Assembly: GCA_033813635.1 (NCBI GenBank) | Contig: JAPXRI010000001.1 | Location: forward strand, 62,001 to 126,000 | Source of the DNA: JAPXRI01 sp033813635 | GTDB taxonomy: Bacteria; Bacillota; Clostridia; Oscillospirales; QAMX01 | DNA: 64,000 nucleotides | Reading direction: 5' to 3' | In this document: one piece after another, positions 25,318 to 33,625 of the stretch | How positions within the stretch are numbered: the stretch's first letter is position 1 | Layout: each line of letters begins with the position of its first letter | The notes under the pieces: generated by a model | What the model saw: only the letters and a program-made list of their open reading frames with translations | Database searches by the model: none | What the model was told of the DNA's origin: nothing | Program-made: the position numbers and the translations under genes

Positions 25318-27435
25318 TTAATTAACCCCTGCAAGCCTTGCAGCGGCGGTCAGAGCCGAGCACAGAAGCGCGCCGAGCGCGGTTGGGACGGCGGCGGAGA
25401 CAAGGGCCCATTTGGCGCTGCCGGTCTCCTTTCGTATCGTCAGCAGGGTCGTCGCGCATGGCCAGTGGAATAGCGAGAAAAGCGCGATGTTTAGCGCGGT
25501 CAGCCATGTCCAGCCGTTCGCGATTAGGAGGTCTTTAAGCGCCGACACGCTGTCATAATCCATAAGCGAACCCGCGGACATATAGCTCATAATCACTATC
25601 GGCAGAACAATTTCGTTAGCCGGCAAGCCGAGGATAAACGCGAGCAGGATATAGCCGTCGATCCCCATAAATCTGCCAAGCGGTTCGAGAAAGCCCGCCG
25701 CGCGCGCGAGAAGGCTTATTCCGCCTGAGTCGATATTCGCAAGCGCCCAGATCAGAAACCCGGCGGGCGCGGCGGTGAGCACCGCCCGGGCGAGTACGAA
25801 AAGCGTCCTGTCTAAAACCGAGCGGACGATTACCTTTCCGATCTGCGGCCTTCTGTACGGGGGAAGCTCAAGGCAGAAAGACGAGGTCTCGCCCCTGAGC
25901 AGCGTCATTGACAAAAGCCTCGAAACGGCGAGCGTCGCGACGACTCCGAACATTATTATGCCTGTCAGCTCCAGCGCCTGCATAACCGAAGATAATATGC
26001 CAACTCCGCCCGCGAAGAACATGGCGATTATCACCACGAGCGTCGGAAATCGGCCGTTGCAGGGTATAAGGTTATTCGTTAGCACCGCGACGAGCCGCTC
26101 GCGGGGCGAGTCGATGATCCGGCAGCCGGTCACGCCGACGGCGTTGCAGCCGAGACCCATGCACATTGTCAGAGCCTGCTTTCCGTGCGCGCAGGATTTT
26201 CTAAAGCTGTTGTCCATATTAAAAGCGATGCGTGCAAGCAAGCCGGAATCCTCCATCAGCGTGAACAGCGGGAAGAAAATCGCCATCGGCGGCAGCATCA
26301 CGGAGACCACCCAGGCAAGGGTCTTGTACCCCCCGTCGATCAGCATCCCCCGCAGCCATTCCGGTGTTGATACGCTCTTGAGTCCTCCGCTCAGGACGTC
26401 GCCGAAGCCGAATAGCAGTTCCGAGAGCAGCTTCGACGGGTAGTTCGCGCCCGAAAGCGTCAGCCAGAATACGGCCGCCAGCAGCGCCAGCATGATCGGT
26501 ATCCCGGTTTTTTTCGAGGTCAGAATCCTGTCTATCCGCCTGTCCCGCGCGGCGTATGTCGCTTTATGACAGCTTACGCACTCCCCCGCCGTTTTCTCGC
26601 TCTCCTTTACCGCGGCGGTTGCAAAAAGATCTCCGAGGCGCGCCGTCGAAAAACCATTTTCTTCAAGACGCATCCGCGCCCGGACAAGCGCCTCGGCGAC
26701 GTCGGGCAGGCTTTGCAGGCCGTTTTCACCCAAACCCAAGTATCTGTTCAGCGACGAAAGCAGGTTTTCGTCGTTTTCCAGCAGCTTCAGCGCAACCCAG
26801 CGCGCCGGCAGGGCTTTGCCGGAAATATGACTCTCGATAACAGGTATAAGCCCTCGCGCCTCCGACTCGATCTCCTCCGGATATGTTATCGGGCGCAGTA
26901 CCTTTCTCTCTTCGGTTTTACCGCCAATCACAACCTCCAGCGCGGCGAGGAGCTTATCCAGCCCCTTTTTACTCCTCGCGCTGACGCCGACTACAGAAAC
27001 GCCGAGTATATTTTCAAGCCGTTTAAGGTCTACGGCGATCCCTTTTTTCTCCGCCTCGTCCATCAGATTCACGCAGAGCACTGCCGGGACGCCCGTCTCA
27101 AGGGTCTGCAGAGCGAGAATCAGGTTCCGCTCGAGACAGGTCGCGTCCACCACTATGACTACGGCATCTTTTTCCTGAAAGCAGATGAAATCCCGCGCAA
27201 TCTCCTCCTCGGCCGAGCCCGCCGAGAGTGAATATGTACCCGGCAGGTCGGCAATCTCGAAAAACCTTCCCTTATATGAAAAACGCCCCTTAGCGTTTGC
27301 GACAGTCTTGCCCGGCCAGTTGCCGGTATGCTGCTTAAGACCCGTCAGGGCGTTGAAAACCGTGCTCTTGCCGACATTTGGATTGCCGGCAAGAGCGACC
27401 ATATATGATTTTTCAGGCGTTTTCTTTTCTCTCAT
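25318..27435 (-). CDS. feoB: Ferrous iron transporter FeoB
   Basis: About 705 residues from the ATG at 27435; an upstream in-frame ATG at 27477 lies inside feoA, and neither has a clear ribosome site. The N-terminal G-protein domain has GNPNVGKS (about 17-24), DLPGTYSL and NLMD. A helical regulatory domain follows, then the membrane part with paired Gate motifs (GLGCNAVGV and LGLPANEIVLP). It imports Fe2+ across the inner membrane. It lies 10 bases after feoA, and the IS remnants begin just beyond its stop. Confidence 0.95.
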   Translation of the reverse strand: MREKKTPEKSYMVALAGNPNVGKSTVFNALTGLKQHTGNWPGKTVANAKGRFSYKGRFFEIADLPGTYSLSAGSAEEEIARDFICFQEKDAVVIVVDATCLERNLILALQTLETGVPAVLCVNLMDEAEKKGIAVDLKRLENILGVSVVGVSARSKKGLDKLLAALEVVIGGKTEERKVLRPITYPEEIESEARGLIPVIESHISGKALPARWVALKLLENDENLLSSLNRYLGLGENGLQSLPDVAEALVRARMRLEENGFSTARLGDLFATAAVKESEKTAGECVSCHKATYAARDRRIDRILTSKKTGIPIMLALLAAVFWLTLSGANYPSKLLSELLFGFGDVLSGGLKSVSTPEWLRGMLIDGGYKTLAWVVSVMLPPMAIFFPLFTLMEDSGLLARIAFNMDNSFRKSCAHGKQALTMCMGLGCNAVGVTGCRIIDSPRERLVAVLTNNLIPCNGRFPTLVVIIAMFFAGGVGILSSVMQALELTGIIMFGVVATLAVSRLLSMTLLRGETSSFCLELPPYRRPQIGKVIVRSVLDRTLFVLARAVLTAAPAGFLIWALANIDSGGISLLARAAGFLEPLGRFMGIDGYILLAFILGLPANEIVLPIVIMSYMSAGSLMDYDSVSALKDLLIANGWTWLTALNIALFSLFHWPCATTLLTIRKETGSAKWALVSAAVPTALGALLCSALTAAARLAGVN

Positions 27436-27445
27436 ATGCGTTTTA

Positions 27446-27679
27446 TCACACCGATACGGTAATTTTTTCTGATACATCGTTTCGAAGGGCGATAACCGCG
27501 CCCCTGATCATGTACGCCACGGGATTCCCCGCGGGGCTTTTGTACAGCGGTTCGATTTTAGTGCCCTCGATCACGCCGAGGTCAAGCATTCGTCTCCGTT
27601 CGTTCCCCTCCGCGCGGAGCGACTCGACGCGGGCTGTTTTGCCTACCGGCAGTTCCGAGAGCGTCATTGTCTTTGCCAT
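27446..27679 (-). CDS. feoA: FeoA, SH3-like partner of FeoB
   Basis: 77 residues with the FeoA fold: TLSELPVGKTARV, RRRMLDLGVIEGTKIEP and IRGAVIALR. It supports FeoB-dependent ferrous iron uptake. It is first in a feoAB operon divergent from a DtxR-type regulator gene and preceded by a terminator-like hairpin in its leader. Confidence 0.93.
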   Translation of the reverse strand: MAKTMTLSELPVGKTARVESLRAEGNERRRMLDLGVIEGTKIEPLYKSPAGNPVAYMIRGAVIALRNDVSEKITVSV

Positions 27680-27701
27680 TGCTTCTCCGATCTTTTCTAA
27701 T

Positions 27702-27737
27702 TAAAAATAAAGCCGCGGGAAAAAAGTTTTCCCACGG
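27702..27737 (-). promoter_or_regulatory. Terminator-like hairpin / possible operator in the feoA leader
   Basis: On the minus strand CCGTGGGAAAA pairs with TTTTCCCGCGG (11 base pairs, one wobble, 3-base loop), followed by CTTTATTTTT. It lies about 25 bases before feoA. The core GGGAAAA-AAG-TTTTCCC is also a palindrome that a DtxR-type protein could bind. Attenuation and operator functions cannot be separated by reading. Confidence 0.5.
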
Positions 27738-27795
27738 TTAATATATGGTTATTTTACACGATGTGTTCCGAATACCATTTAAAAGAGGTGATTTT

Positions 27796-28278
27796 ATGCC
27801 GAACTCAGAAAATTTTCACACGTTCAGGGGGTATCAGCTTGAAAACCGCAAAAGTGGACAGCTTACCTCCGCGCTCGAGGATTACCTCGAGATGGTTTTC
27901 AGGCTATGCGTAAAAAATAATTACGCCCGCGTCGGTCAGCTCGCCGAGGTTTTAAACGTTAAGCCGCCGTCCGCCTCAAAGATGGTCTCCAAGCTCGCCT
28001 CGCTGGGCTATGTGGTCTACGACCGGTATGAGATCATAGTTCTGACGGACAAGGGGCGCGAGCTCGGCGCCTTTCTTTTAAAACGGCATAACTGCGCGGA
28101 GCGGTTTCTGCGGCTTATCGGCAGCGTGAGCCCCCTCTCCGAGGCCGAGCTCATCGAACACTCTCTGCTGCCCTCCACGCTCGACGCGCTCGACCTTTTT
28201 TTCGCCTTTTTCGACCAGAACCCGGATATCCGGAAAAACTTTGAGGAATTCAGAAAGCGGAACGCAAAGCAGCTTTAA
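27796..28278 (+). CDS. DtxR/MntR-family metal-dependent regulator
   Basis: 160 residues from the ATG after AGAGGTG. The N-terminal winged helix carries the family segment TSALEDYLEMVFRL...RVGQLAEVLNVKPPSASKMVSKLASLGYV. The dimerisation/metal domain follows with HNCAERFLRLIG and EAELIEHSL, including the expected Cys, His and Glu ligands. It most likely senses Fe2+ or Mn2+ and represses the divergent feoAB. Its last 4 bases overlap the convergent EamA gene. Confidence 0.9.
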   Translation: MPNSENFHTFRGYQLENRKSGQLTSALEDYLEMVFRLCVKNNYARVGQLAEVLNVKPPSASKMVSKLASLGYVVYDRYEIIVLTDKGRELGAFLLKRHNCAERFLRLIGSVSPLSEAELIEHSLLPSTLDALDLFFAFFDQNPDIRKNFEEFRKRNAKQL

Positions 28279-29159
28279 AACAGATTCGCCGTCATGTTGC
28301 CGATTAAGACGATTGATATCACGCCGAGGATAAAACCGGCCGTCTGCGTTTTGCTTAGCTTTTCCTTAAAAATCACGCTCGCGGCCAGCGCCGTCAGCAT
28401 CAGCGCCGCTCCGTTGTAGACCGGGTACAATATAACGGACGCAAGCTTCCCCGCCAGGTAGAGCATCATCAGGTTCACCAGGCCCTCGCAGATCCCCGCA
28501 AACGCGCCGAGAGGAAGGATATTCGACCGCAGCGATACTGTCTTTCTAACGCCCAGACGTGACAGTACCACGCAGATAACCGTCATCAGTACCGCGGACG
28601 CGGCAAAGGCTATAAACAGGAATATGTTCAGTTCGCCTGCGTAATCGGAACGCTGGTGTATTTTCTGTATGATTCCGAGAAACCCTGAGGACGCGAACGC
28701 GCCCAAGCACAATAGGAACCACTTCAGTGTTACGCGCCCGTCCTTTTTCGGGTTCGCGCCGAGATAGATTGAAACCATCAGCACGGCTACGCCGACAATC
28801 TGGACCGCCGCGACCTTTTCATGCCAGAAAGCGAACCCGGAAAATGTGGGCAGCATCAGCGCGCTGCAAATTATCAATACAGTGTACGACATCGGCCCGC
28901 AGGACATCGCGAGCACTGACGTGACGGAATATGTCACCGTAAACAGGCCGTACGCGAGCGCCCAGATAATTGTGAACGTCGACGGAGACTCGGGTTTTCC
29001 GCCGATGATAAGCAGCGTCAGCGCAGCGAAAAACGCGAGCAGCGCGCAGAACGAAAAATTGTCGGTTATGTTTTTTATGTATTTTTTCCCGGAGCGGTTG
29101 ATGAGGCTGTTGTATGTCGTGCTTACAACGCACGCAGATGCGAGAATCAGATACTCCAT
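28275..29159 (-). CDS. EamA/DMT-type transporter
   Basis: 294 residues with ten predicted helices in two five-helix repeats, the drug/metabolite transporter fold. The C-terminal half ends in FKEKLSKTQTAGFILGVISIVLI, typical of EamA. Substrate unknown. GGAG precedes the ATG. It is convergent with the DtxR-type gene (4-base overlap) and downstream of the DUF2087 gene. Confidence 0.85.
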   Translation of the reverse strand: MEYLILASACVVSTTYNSLINRSGKKYIKNITDNFSFCALLAFFAALTLLIIGGKPESPSTFTIIWALAYGLFTVTYSVTSVLAMSCGPMSYTVLIICSALMLPTFSGFAFWHEKVAAVQIVGVAVLMVSIYLGANPKKDGRVTLKWFLLCLGAFASSGFLGIIQKIHQRSDYAGELNIFLFIAFAASAVLMTVICVVLSRLGVRKTVSLRSNILPLGAFAGICEGLVNLMMLYLAGKLASVILYPVYNGAALMLTALAASVIFKEKLSKTQTAGFILGVISIVLIGNMTANLF

Positions 29160-29196
29160 TTATTCTCCGTTTTACGTAAATTTTTGTCGTTATGTC

Positions 29197-29499
29197 TCAG
29201 GCTCTGTTTTCTCCGGTAAAATCCGGCTGTTTTTCCGCAAGCCAATAGTACGAGCCGTCGTTTTTACGCTCAAGAAAGCCTTTATCTATCAGTTCTCTGC
29301 GGAGAAGGCAGATATCGTCAAAGCTGTGGTTTGCTTCAACGACGGTGTTGACCTGTTTTTCGGTATAGCGCTTTCCCTTTTCAAATCTCGATGCCAGGAA
29401 AATAAGCGCGGCAATCTTTTGAGCCCTCTTCGACGGGAATCGCTTTAGTTTACCCTCCTCGTCGAGGCAGTTTTTCAGAATCTCATTAATCTCTTCCGT
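29197..29499 (-). CDS. DUF2087 domain protein without a standard start codon
   Basis: About 100 residues reading TEEINEILKNCLDEEGKL, KRFPSKRAQK, FEKGKRYTEKQVN, LLRRELIDKGFLERKNDGSYYWL: the DUF2087 domain, often attached to HTH regulators or free-standing. The strong promoter and GGGAGGGGAG site lie directly upstream, but no in-frame ATG, GTG or TTG exists; the codons at the right distance are AGT, AAA and ACG. Either ACG is used or the start has been lost by a point change. The function is unknown, with a nucleic-acid-binding or regulatory role assumed for the family. Confidence 0.65.
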   Translation of the reverse strand, partial: TEEINEILKNCLDEEGKLKRFPSKRAQKIAALIFLASRFEKGKRYTEKQVNTVVEANHSFDDICLLRRELIDKGFLERKNDGSYYWLAEKQPDFTGENRA

Positions 29500-29526
29500 T
29501 TTACTCCCCTCCCAGCTATAGATGCA

Positions 29527-29555
29527 AGTATAGGATCTTCGGCGCGTTTTGTCAA
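29527..29555 (-). promoter_or_regulatory. Consensus promoter for the DUF2087 gene
   Basis: TTGACA, 17 bases, TATACT on the minus strand, 20-30 bases before the ribosome site. The -35 box abuts the terminator of the upstream amino-acid transporter operon. Confidence 0.75.
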
Positions 29556-29556
29556 C

Positions 29557-29582
29557 AAAATCAAAGCGCCGTTTCCGGCGCT
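29557..29582 (-). terminator. Terminator of the lysine-type ABC operon
   Basis: AGCGCCG, loop GAAA, CGGCGCT then TTGATTTTG on the minus strand, just past the ATPase stop. Confidence 0.75.
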
Positions 29583-29586
29583 AAGC

Positions 29587-30333
29587 TCAGCGTTCCCTGA
29601 ATCTCGCAAGAAAATCTATCGTTTTCTGCTCCTTCGGGGCTTCGAATATTTCTTTCGGCGTGCCTTCCTCGAGGATGACGCCGTCCGACATGAAGACGAC
29701 GCGGTTCGAAACGTCCCTGGCAAAGGCCATCTCGTGGGTGACAACAATCATCGTCAGGCCCTCGTTTGCGAGCTTTCGCATCACCTCAAGGACTTCACCG
29801 ACCATCTGCGGATCCAGCGCCGAGGTCGGCTCGTCGAACAGCAGGACCTCGGGCTCCATCGCTAGCGCTCTGGCAATCGCGACGCGCTGCTTCTGCCCGC
29901 CCGAAAGCTGAGAGGGCTTTGCGTTGATATACGGGGTCATGCCGACTTTCTCAAGAAAATAAAGCGCTTTTTGCCTGGCTGTCTCTTTGTCCTGTCCTTT
30001 TATCTTCTGCGGACCTATCATGCAGTTTTTCAGCGCGGTCATATTCGCGAACAGGTTGAAGTTCTGGAAAACCATGCCGACCTTCGCGCGGTACAGCGGG
30101 ATGTTCATGTCGCTGTCCGTTATGCTTTTGCCGTTGAAAAGAATCTCTCCGCCCGACAGCGTCTCCAGCATATTGATGCAGCGCAGAAGCGTGGACTTTC
30201 CGGAGCCTGACGAACCGATGATGCAGGTCACGTCTTTTTCATATACGGAGAAATCGATATCCTTCAGAACCTGATTTTTACCGAAGGATTTGCTTAAATG
30301 CTTTATTTCGATAACGGCCCGTTTATTTTCCAT
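29587..30333 (-). CDS. Amino-acid ABC transporter ATPase
   Basis: 248 residues from the ATG preceded by AAAGGG. Walker A GSSGSGKST, signature LSGGQKQRVAIARALA, Walker B EVLLFDEPTSALDP and the H-loop VTHEMAFA make it a GlnQ/HisP-type polar amino-acid ATPase. It overlaps the permease gene by 11 bases. The lysine riboswitch ahead of the operon indicates lysine as the substrate. Confidence 0.92.
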   Translation of the reverse strand: MENKRAVIEIKHLSKSFGKNQVLKDIDFSVYEKDVTCIIGSSGSGKSTLLRCINMLETLSGGEILFNGKSITDSDMNIPLYRAKVGMVFQNFNLFANMTALKNCMIGPQKIKGQDKETARQKALYFLEKVGMTPYINAKPSQLSGGQKQRVAIARALAMEPEVLLFDEPTSALDPQMVGEVLEVMRKLANEGLTMIVVTHEMAFARDVSNRVVFMSDGVILEEGTPKEIFEAPKEQKTIDFLARFRER

Positions 30334-31129
30334 CGCGATTTCCCTTTCTCTCTCCAAAACGAATCATCCCGCTTGTGTGCATCAGTGTATCCGTCGTCGC
30401 GAGGTCGTAGTTCCGATTGCCGTCAAGCTTTTTCTCAAGCAGGCGCAGAAGCCTTGAACAGGCGACAGTCAGGAACAGATAGACAATCATCGTTATCGTG
30501 AAGGGCTCAAAGAAGAGATAATACGCACCCGTAACCGATTTTGTCTGAAAGAACAGCTCTACCACGCTTATCACGCTTAAAACGCATGTGTCCTTGATAT
30601 TGATGATCAGGTTGTTCCCTATCTGCGGCAGGATGTTCCGGAACGCCTGCGGCAGAATCACGTAAACCATCGTCTGATAATGTGTCATGCCGATCGCCTT
30701 CGCGCCTTCGGTCTGGCCCGGGTCCACGGAGATGATGCCGCCGCGCACTGTCTCGGCCATATAGGCGCCCGTATTGATCGAGACGATTAAGATAGCCGCA
30801 AACCACATGTTCATCACGATGCCGCAGTACTGCGCGATGCCGTAGAATATGAACATCGCCTGAACCATCATCGGCGTGCCGCGGAAGACTTCGACATAGA
30901 TGTTCATGATGCCGCGAATAAGGTAAACGGCGCATTTTTTTACAACGCTGTCTTTTTTGCTTATCGGTATCGTCTGCAGTATGCCGACAATAAAGCCGAT
31001 TACGCAGCCGATAGAAGTTCCGGCTAACGCTATGATCATCGTCGTCCCTGCGCCGCGCAGGAAATTTATCGCGTATTTATCGACGAAAAATAAGATTCTG
31101 CCTAAAAAATCTGTCGGTAAAGCCGTCAT
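30323..31129 (-). CDS. Amino-acid ABC transporter permease
   Basis: About 268 residues of a HisM/GlnP-type permease: N-terminal GAGTTMIIALAGTSIGC, the EVFRGTP segment and the cytoplasmic EAA-like loop EGAKAIGMTHYQTMVYVILPQAFRNILP. It probably forms a homodimeric pore with the downstream ATPase. A GTG/ATG ambiguity exists within about 24 bases; the ATG at 31129 after AAAGGGG is preferred. A long perfect hairpin separates it from the binding-protein gene. Confidence 0.9.
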   Translation of the reverse strand: MTALPTDFLGRILFFVDKYAINFLRGAGTTMIIALAGTSIGCVIGFIVGILQTIPISKKDSVVKKCAVYLIRGIMNIYVEVFRGTPMMVQAMFIFYGIAQYCGIVMNMWFAAILIVSINTGAYMAETVRGGIISVDPGQTEGAKAIGMTHYQTMVYVILPQAFRNILPQIGNNLIINIKDTCVLSVISVVELFFQTKSVTGAYYLFFEPFTITMIVYLFLTVACSRLLRLLEKKLDGNRNYDLATTDTLMHTSGMIRFGERKGNRDGK

Positions 31130-31185
31130 TAATACGGACACCCCTTTTTGCACCGGCGAAAGCCTCGGCCTTCGTCGGCCTAATC

Positions 31186-31228
31186 ACGCAGGAAAGACAA
31201 AGACTTGCCGTCTTTGTCTTTCCTGCGT
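31186..31228 (-). repeat. 19-base-pair perfect hairpin between binding-protein and permease genes
   Basis: ACGCAGGAAAGACAAAGAC and its exact complement flank a 5-base loop. There is no T-tract, so it looks like an mRNA-stabilising or processing hairpin. That would keep binding-protein transcript more abundant than permease and ATPase transcript, as in many ABC operons. Confidence 0.7.
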
Positions 31229-31253
31229 ACAATTATTTCTGTATCGTTTGCTG

Positions 31254-32078
31254 TTAATTGGACATCGGCTGCAGCGAGACCGCCTCGTCCATCATCTTTT
31301 CAAAATCCTCTTTTGTGTATTTCACGAGAATCTCATTGATGCTCTCCCGGAGCTCGTCGTTGCCCTTCTTAACGGATATGCCGATATCGATCAGTTCCTG
31401 TTCGACAACGAAATTATCCTCGCTTCCGGTGAAGTCCAGCATTTTGAAGTCCGGGTATACATAGCAGGCTGATTTTGCTGTCGGCTCGTCGGTTACAACC
31501 AGGTCGATAACACCGGAATCAAGAGAGACAAACATCGCCGAGACGTCTTCCATCGCCGGGTTCTTATCAACGTTCGGAATCTGCGGGATGCATTCGTCAT
31601 ACCATACCGTGCCTATCTGGGATGTCGCCTTGGCTCCGGAAAGATCGGACAGTCCCTTCGCGTTGGCGTATTTTGAGTTCTTTCTGGTCAGTACGACAAT
31701 CGAAGCGTAGTAATACGGGTTCGTAAAGTCGACAACCTGTTTTCTTTCCGCCGTGGTGGACTGACCCGCGATTACACAGTCGACGGTCCCCGTCTCGAGA
31801 GCGGTCGGAAGCGCGGTCCACTCGACCTTGTGAATTTCGAGCGTATATCCGAGCTTTTCGGCTATCAGCTTCGCCCACATCACGTCGTAGCCGTAGGCGT
31901 ATTCGCTTGTGCCGTAAATCGGAACGGCTCCGTTCGAATCGTCGTTCTGCGTCCAGTTGTAGGGGGCGTAGGCGCACTCCATTGCGACCCGGAGGACCTT
32001 ATCGTCGCTTTTTTTGCTGCAGGCGCCGAGAGACAGCAGCATCAAAAGCGCAAGGGCGATTGCGATAAATTTTTTCAT
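31254..32078 (-). CDS. Amino-acid-binding lipoprotein, probably for lysine
   Basis: 274 residues; the signal peptide ends in lipobox LGAC, so it is anchored outside the membrane. Family-3 solute-binding features are VAMECAYAPYNW, GYDVMWAKLIAEKLG and TGTVDCVIAGQSTTAERKQVVDFT. It delivers a polar amino acid to the permease and ATPase downstream. The lysine riboswitch in its leader indicates lysine (inference from regulation, not from the binding site). Confidence 0.9.
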   Translation of the reverse strand: MKKFIAIALALLMLLSLGACSKKSDDKVLRVAMECAYAPYNWTQNDDSNGAVPIYGTSEYAYGYDVMWAKLIAEKLGYTLEIHKVEWTALPTALETGTVDCVIAGQSTTAERKQVVDFTNPYYYASIVVLTRKNSKYANAKGLSDLSGAKATSQIGTVWYDECIPQIPNVDKNPAMEDVSAMFVSLDSGVIDLVVTDEPTAKSACYVYPDFKMLDFTGSEDNFVVEQELIDIGISVKKGNDELRESINEILVKYTKEDFEKMMDEAVSLQPMSN

Positions 32079-32146
32079 GTTGATTTTCCTTTCTATTCAT
32101 TAAGCATTACTTATACAAGCAAATGTATATTTTTACATAAGCGATA

Positions 32147-32185
32147 ATAAAAATGCCGTGAGGCTTAATGTATAAAGCGTCACGG
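32147..32185 (-). terminator. Regulated terminator of the lysine riboswitch
   Basis: On the minus strand CCGTGAcGCTT pairs with AAGCcTCACGG, followed by CATTTTTATT. It lies between the riboswitch aptamer and the binding-protein gene and so serves as the expression platform. Confidence 0.8.
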
Positions 32186-32215
32186 TACAGCGGTACAGAT
32201 ATAAATCCATGCCTC

Positions 32216-32375
32216 GATAGCGCTCCACACATGTGACAGTACGCAACATATTCTGCTGCGTCCCAACGCCGGTCCGTTCGGGTTTGAACCGTGTTTCGGC
32301 GAAAAATCCTTTCAGCTGCGGCGGCCGCCCCCGGGCCGCTATGCCGCGCCTACTGATATTTTCCGCGCCTCTATC
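32216..32375 (-). ncRNA. Lysine riboswitch (L box)
   Basis: About 160 nucleotides closed by GATAG/CTATC. The conserved elements appear in order: GATAGAGGCGCGG, AGTAG, GAAAGG, GCCGAAACA, CGGCGTTGGG, TACTGTCAC and TGTGGAGCGCTATC. A terminator follows. Lysine binding is expected to promote termination and reduce expression of the amino-acid ABC operon. Confidence 0.93.
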
Positions 32376-32406
32376 TTGATTTGGAATCTTATTTAATTTA
32401 CTCGTT

Positions 32407-32435
32407 ATTTTATCATCTGTTCTATATTATGTCAA
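32407..32435 (-). promoter_or_regulatory. Promoter of the lysine riboswitch operon
   Basis: TTGACA, 17 bases, TAAAAT on the minus strand, about 30 bases before the aptamer and just past the end of the DegV gene. Confidence 0.75.
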
Positions 32436-32459
32436 GACTTATTTTCTGTGAAGGTATAT

Positions 32460-33302
32460 TTATTTTTTTCTCTTGAAAAGGATACCGAGGGTATTCGGGC
32501 CGCAGTGGCACGAAATCGTGCTGCCTGCCCGCGTCTCGATAACCTCCTTGAAATCGGCGTACTTATTAACCTCCTCGCGGACCATCGCGACGGTTTCCGG
32601 TGCGCAGGCGGGGTGGGTAATGAACAGCCTGCTGTAATCGATGTCTTCTCTTCCTTCAAGCTTATCCTTAACGTAGAGCTGAAGGCTGTGCTCGAAGCTG
32701 CCCTTGTACTTTTTTCCGACCTTCATCCTGCCGTCAATCACTTCGATGCTGGGCTTGATTTTCAGAAATTTCGCGCCGAGCGCCTCAAGGCCTGAACAGC
32801 GGCCCCCTTTGTAGAGATAATCGAGCTTGTCGATTACGAAACTCGCCTCTACCCTGCCCGTCAGCTCGTTCAGCGCCTCGCATATCTGCTCCGCCTTCAT
32901 GCCGGCGCGGGCCATCTCCGCCGCCTCGTATACAACGTGGCCGCTCCCTGTCGACAGATTTTTTGAATCGACCGTGAAAACGTTTTTAAACTCGGACGCC
33001 GCGAGCGCGGCGTTATGACAGCAGGAGGATAACCCGCTGCTCAGCGAGATATGTATCACGGCCTCATAATCCCCGGCGAACTGTTTGAAGAACTCGGCGT
33101 ACTCATAGGAATTGAGCGCCGCGGTTTTACAGGATTTGCCTTCTTTTTCAACGTATCTGAAAATATCTTCCGGCGTAATATCGACCCAGTCGCGGTACGG
33201 TTTGTCGTCCACGGTTATGATAATGGGCATCAGAGTGATGTCCATTGCCTTCAAAATCTCGGGCGATAAATCGCAGGTACTGTCTGCAACGATTTTAACC
33301 AT
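32460..33302 (-). CDS. DegV-family fatty-acid-binding protein
   Basis: 280 residues with the DegV fold: VADSTCDL at the N-terminus, TSxx-type lipid-binding loop region, HISLSSGLSS, and LDYLYKGGRCSG. Related proteins (FakB) present acyl chains to the fatty-acid kinase FakA. No fakA is visible in the window. A second, divergent DegV gene lies at 38113-38967. It has its own promoter and a leader of about 230 bases. Confidence 0.9.
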   Translation of the reverse strand: MVKIVADSTCDLSPEILKAMDITLMPIIITVDDKPYRDWVDITPEDIFRYVEKEGKSCKTAALNSYEYAEFFKQFAGDYEAVIHISLSSGLSSCCHNAALAASEFKNVFTVDSKNLSTGSGHVVYEAAEMARAGMKAEQICEALNELTGRVEASFVIDKLDYLYKGGRCSGLEALGAKFLKIKPSIEVIDGRMKVGKKYKGSFEHSLQLYVKDKLEGREDIDYSRLFITHPACAPETVAMVREEVNKYADFKEVIETRAGSTISCHCGPNTLGILFKRKK

Positions 33303-33625
33303 ATAATTTTAAATCTCCATTCTGCCGTAGTAATAAACTAAATGAAACTCTCGGTAAATTCTGTTATCGGCTGCAGGCCCGCGAATGCGCGGATGCGCCC
33401 GGCTCTTGATTTTTTAATAGCTTTAATCCTTCCTCCCGCTCTATTCGTATTTTTTAGCTGCCGCCGTTTTAATATATATGTATATGTGTCGTGAAGTAGC
33501 GGCGTACAATCAAATCCTGCCGCATATGTAATACAAATAATAACCAAAAAGCCGGTCTTTGTCAATAATCGTAACGTCCGCTGCGAGCCGATATCTGCAC
33601 CGTTATTCTGTATCTATTGTCTATA
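33303..33625 (-). promoter_or_regulatory. DegV promoter and long untranslated leader
   Basis: TTGACA (33560-33565), 17 bases, TATTAT (33537-33542) on the minus strand predict a transcript with roughly 230 untranslated bases before the DegV start. I recognise no riboswitch or T-box motif in the leader. A GC-rich patch near 33370-33405 could fold. Confidence 0.5.
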
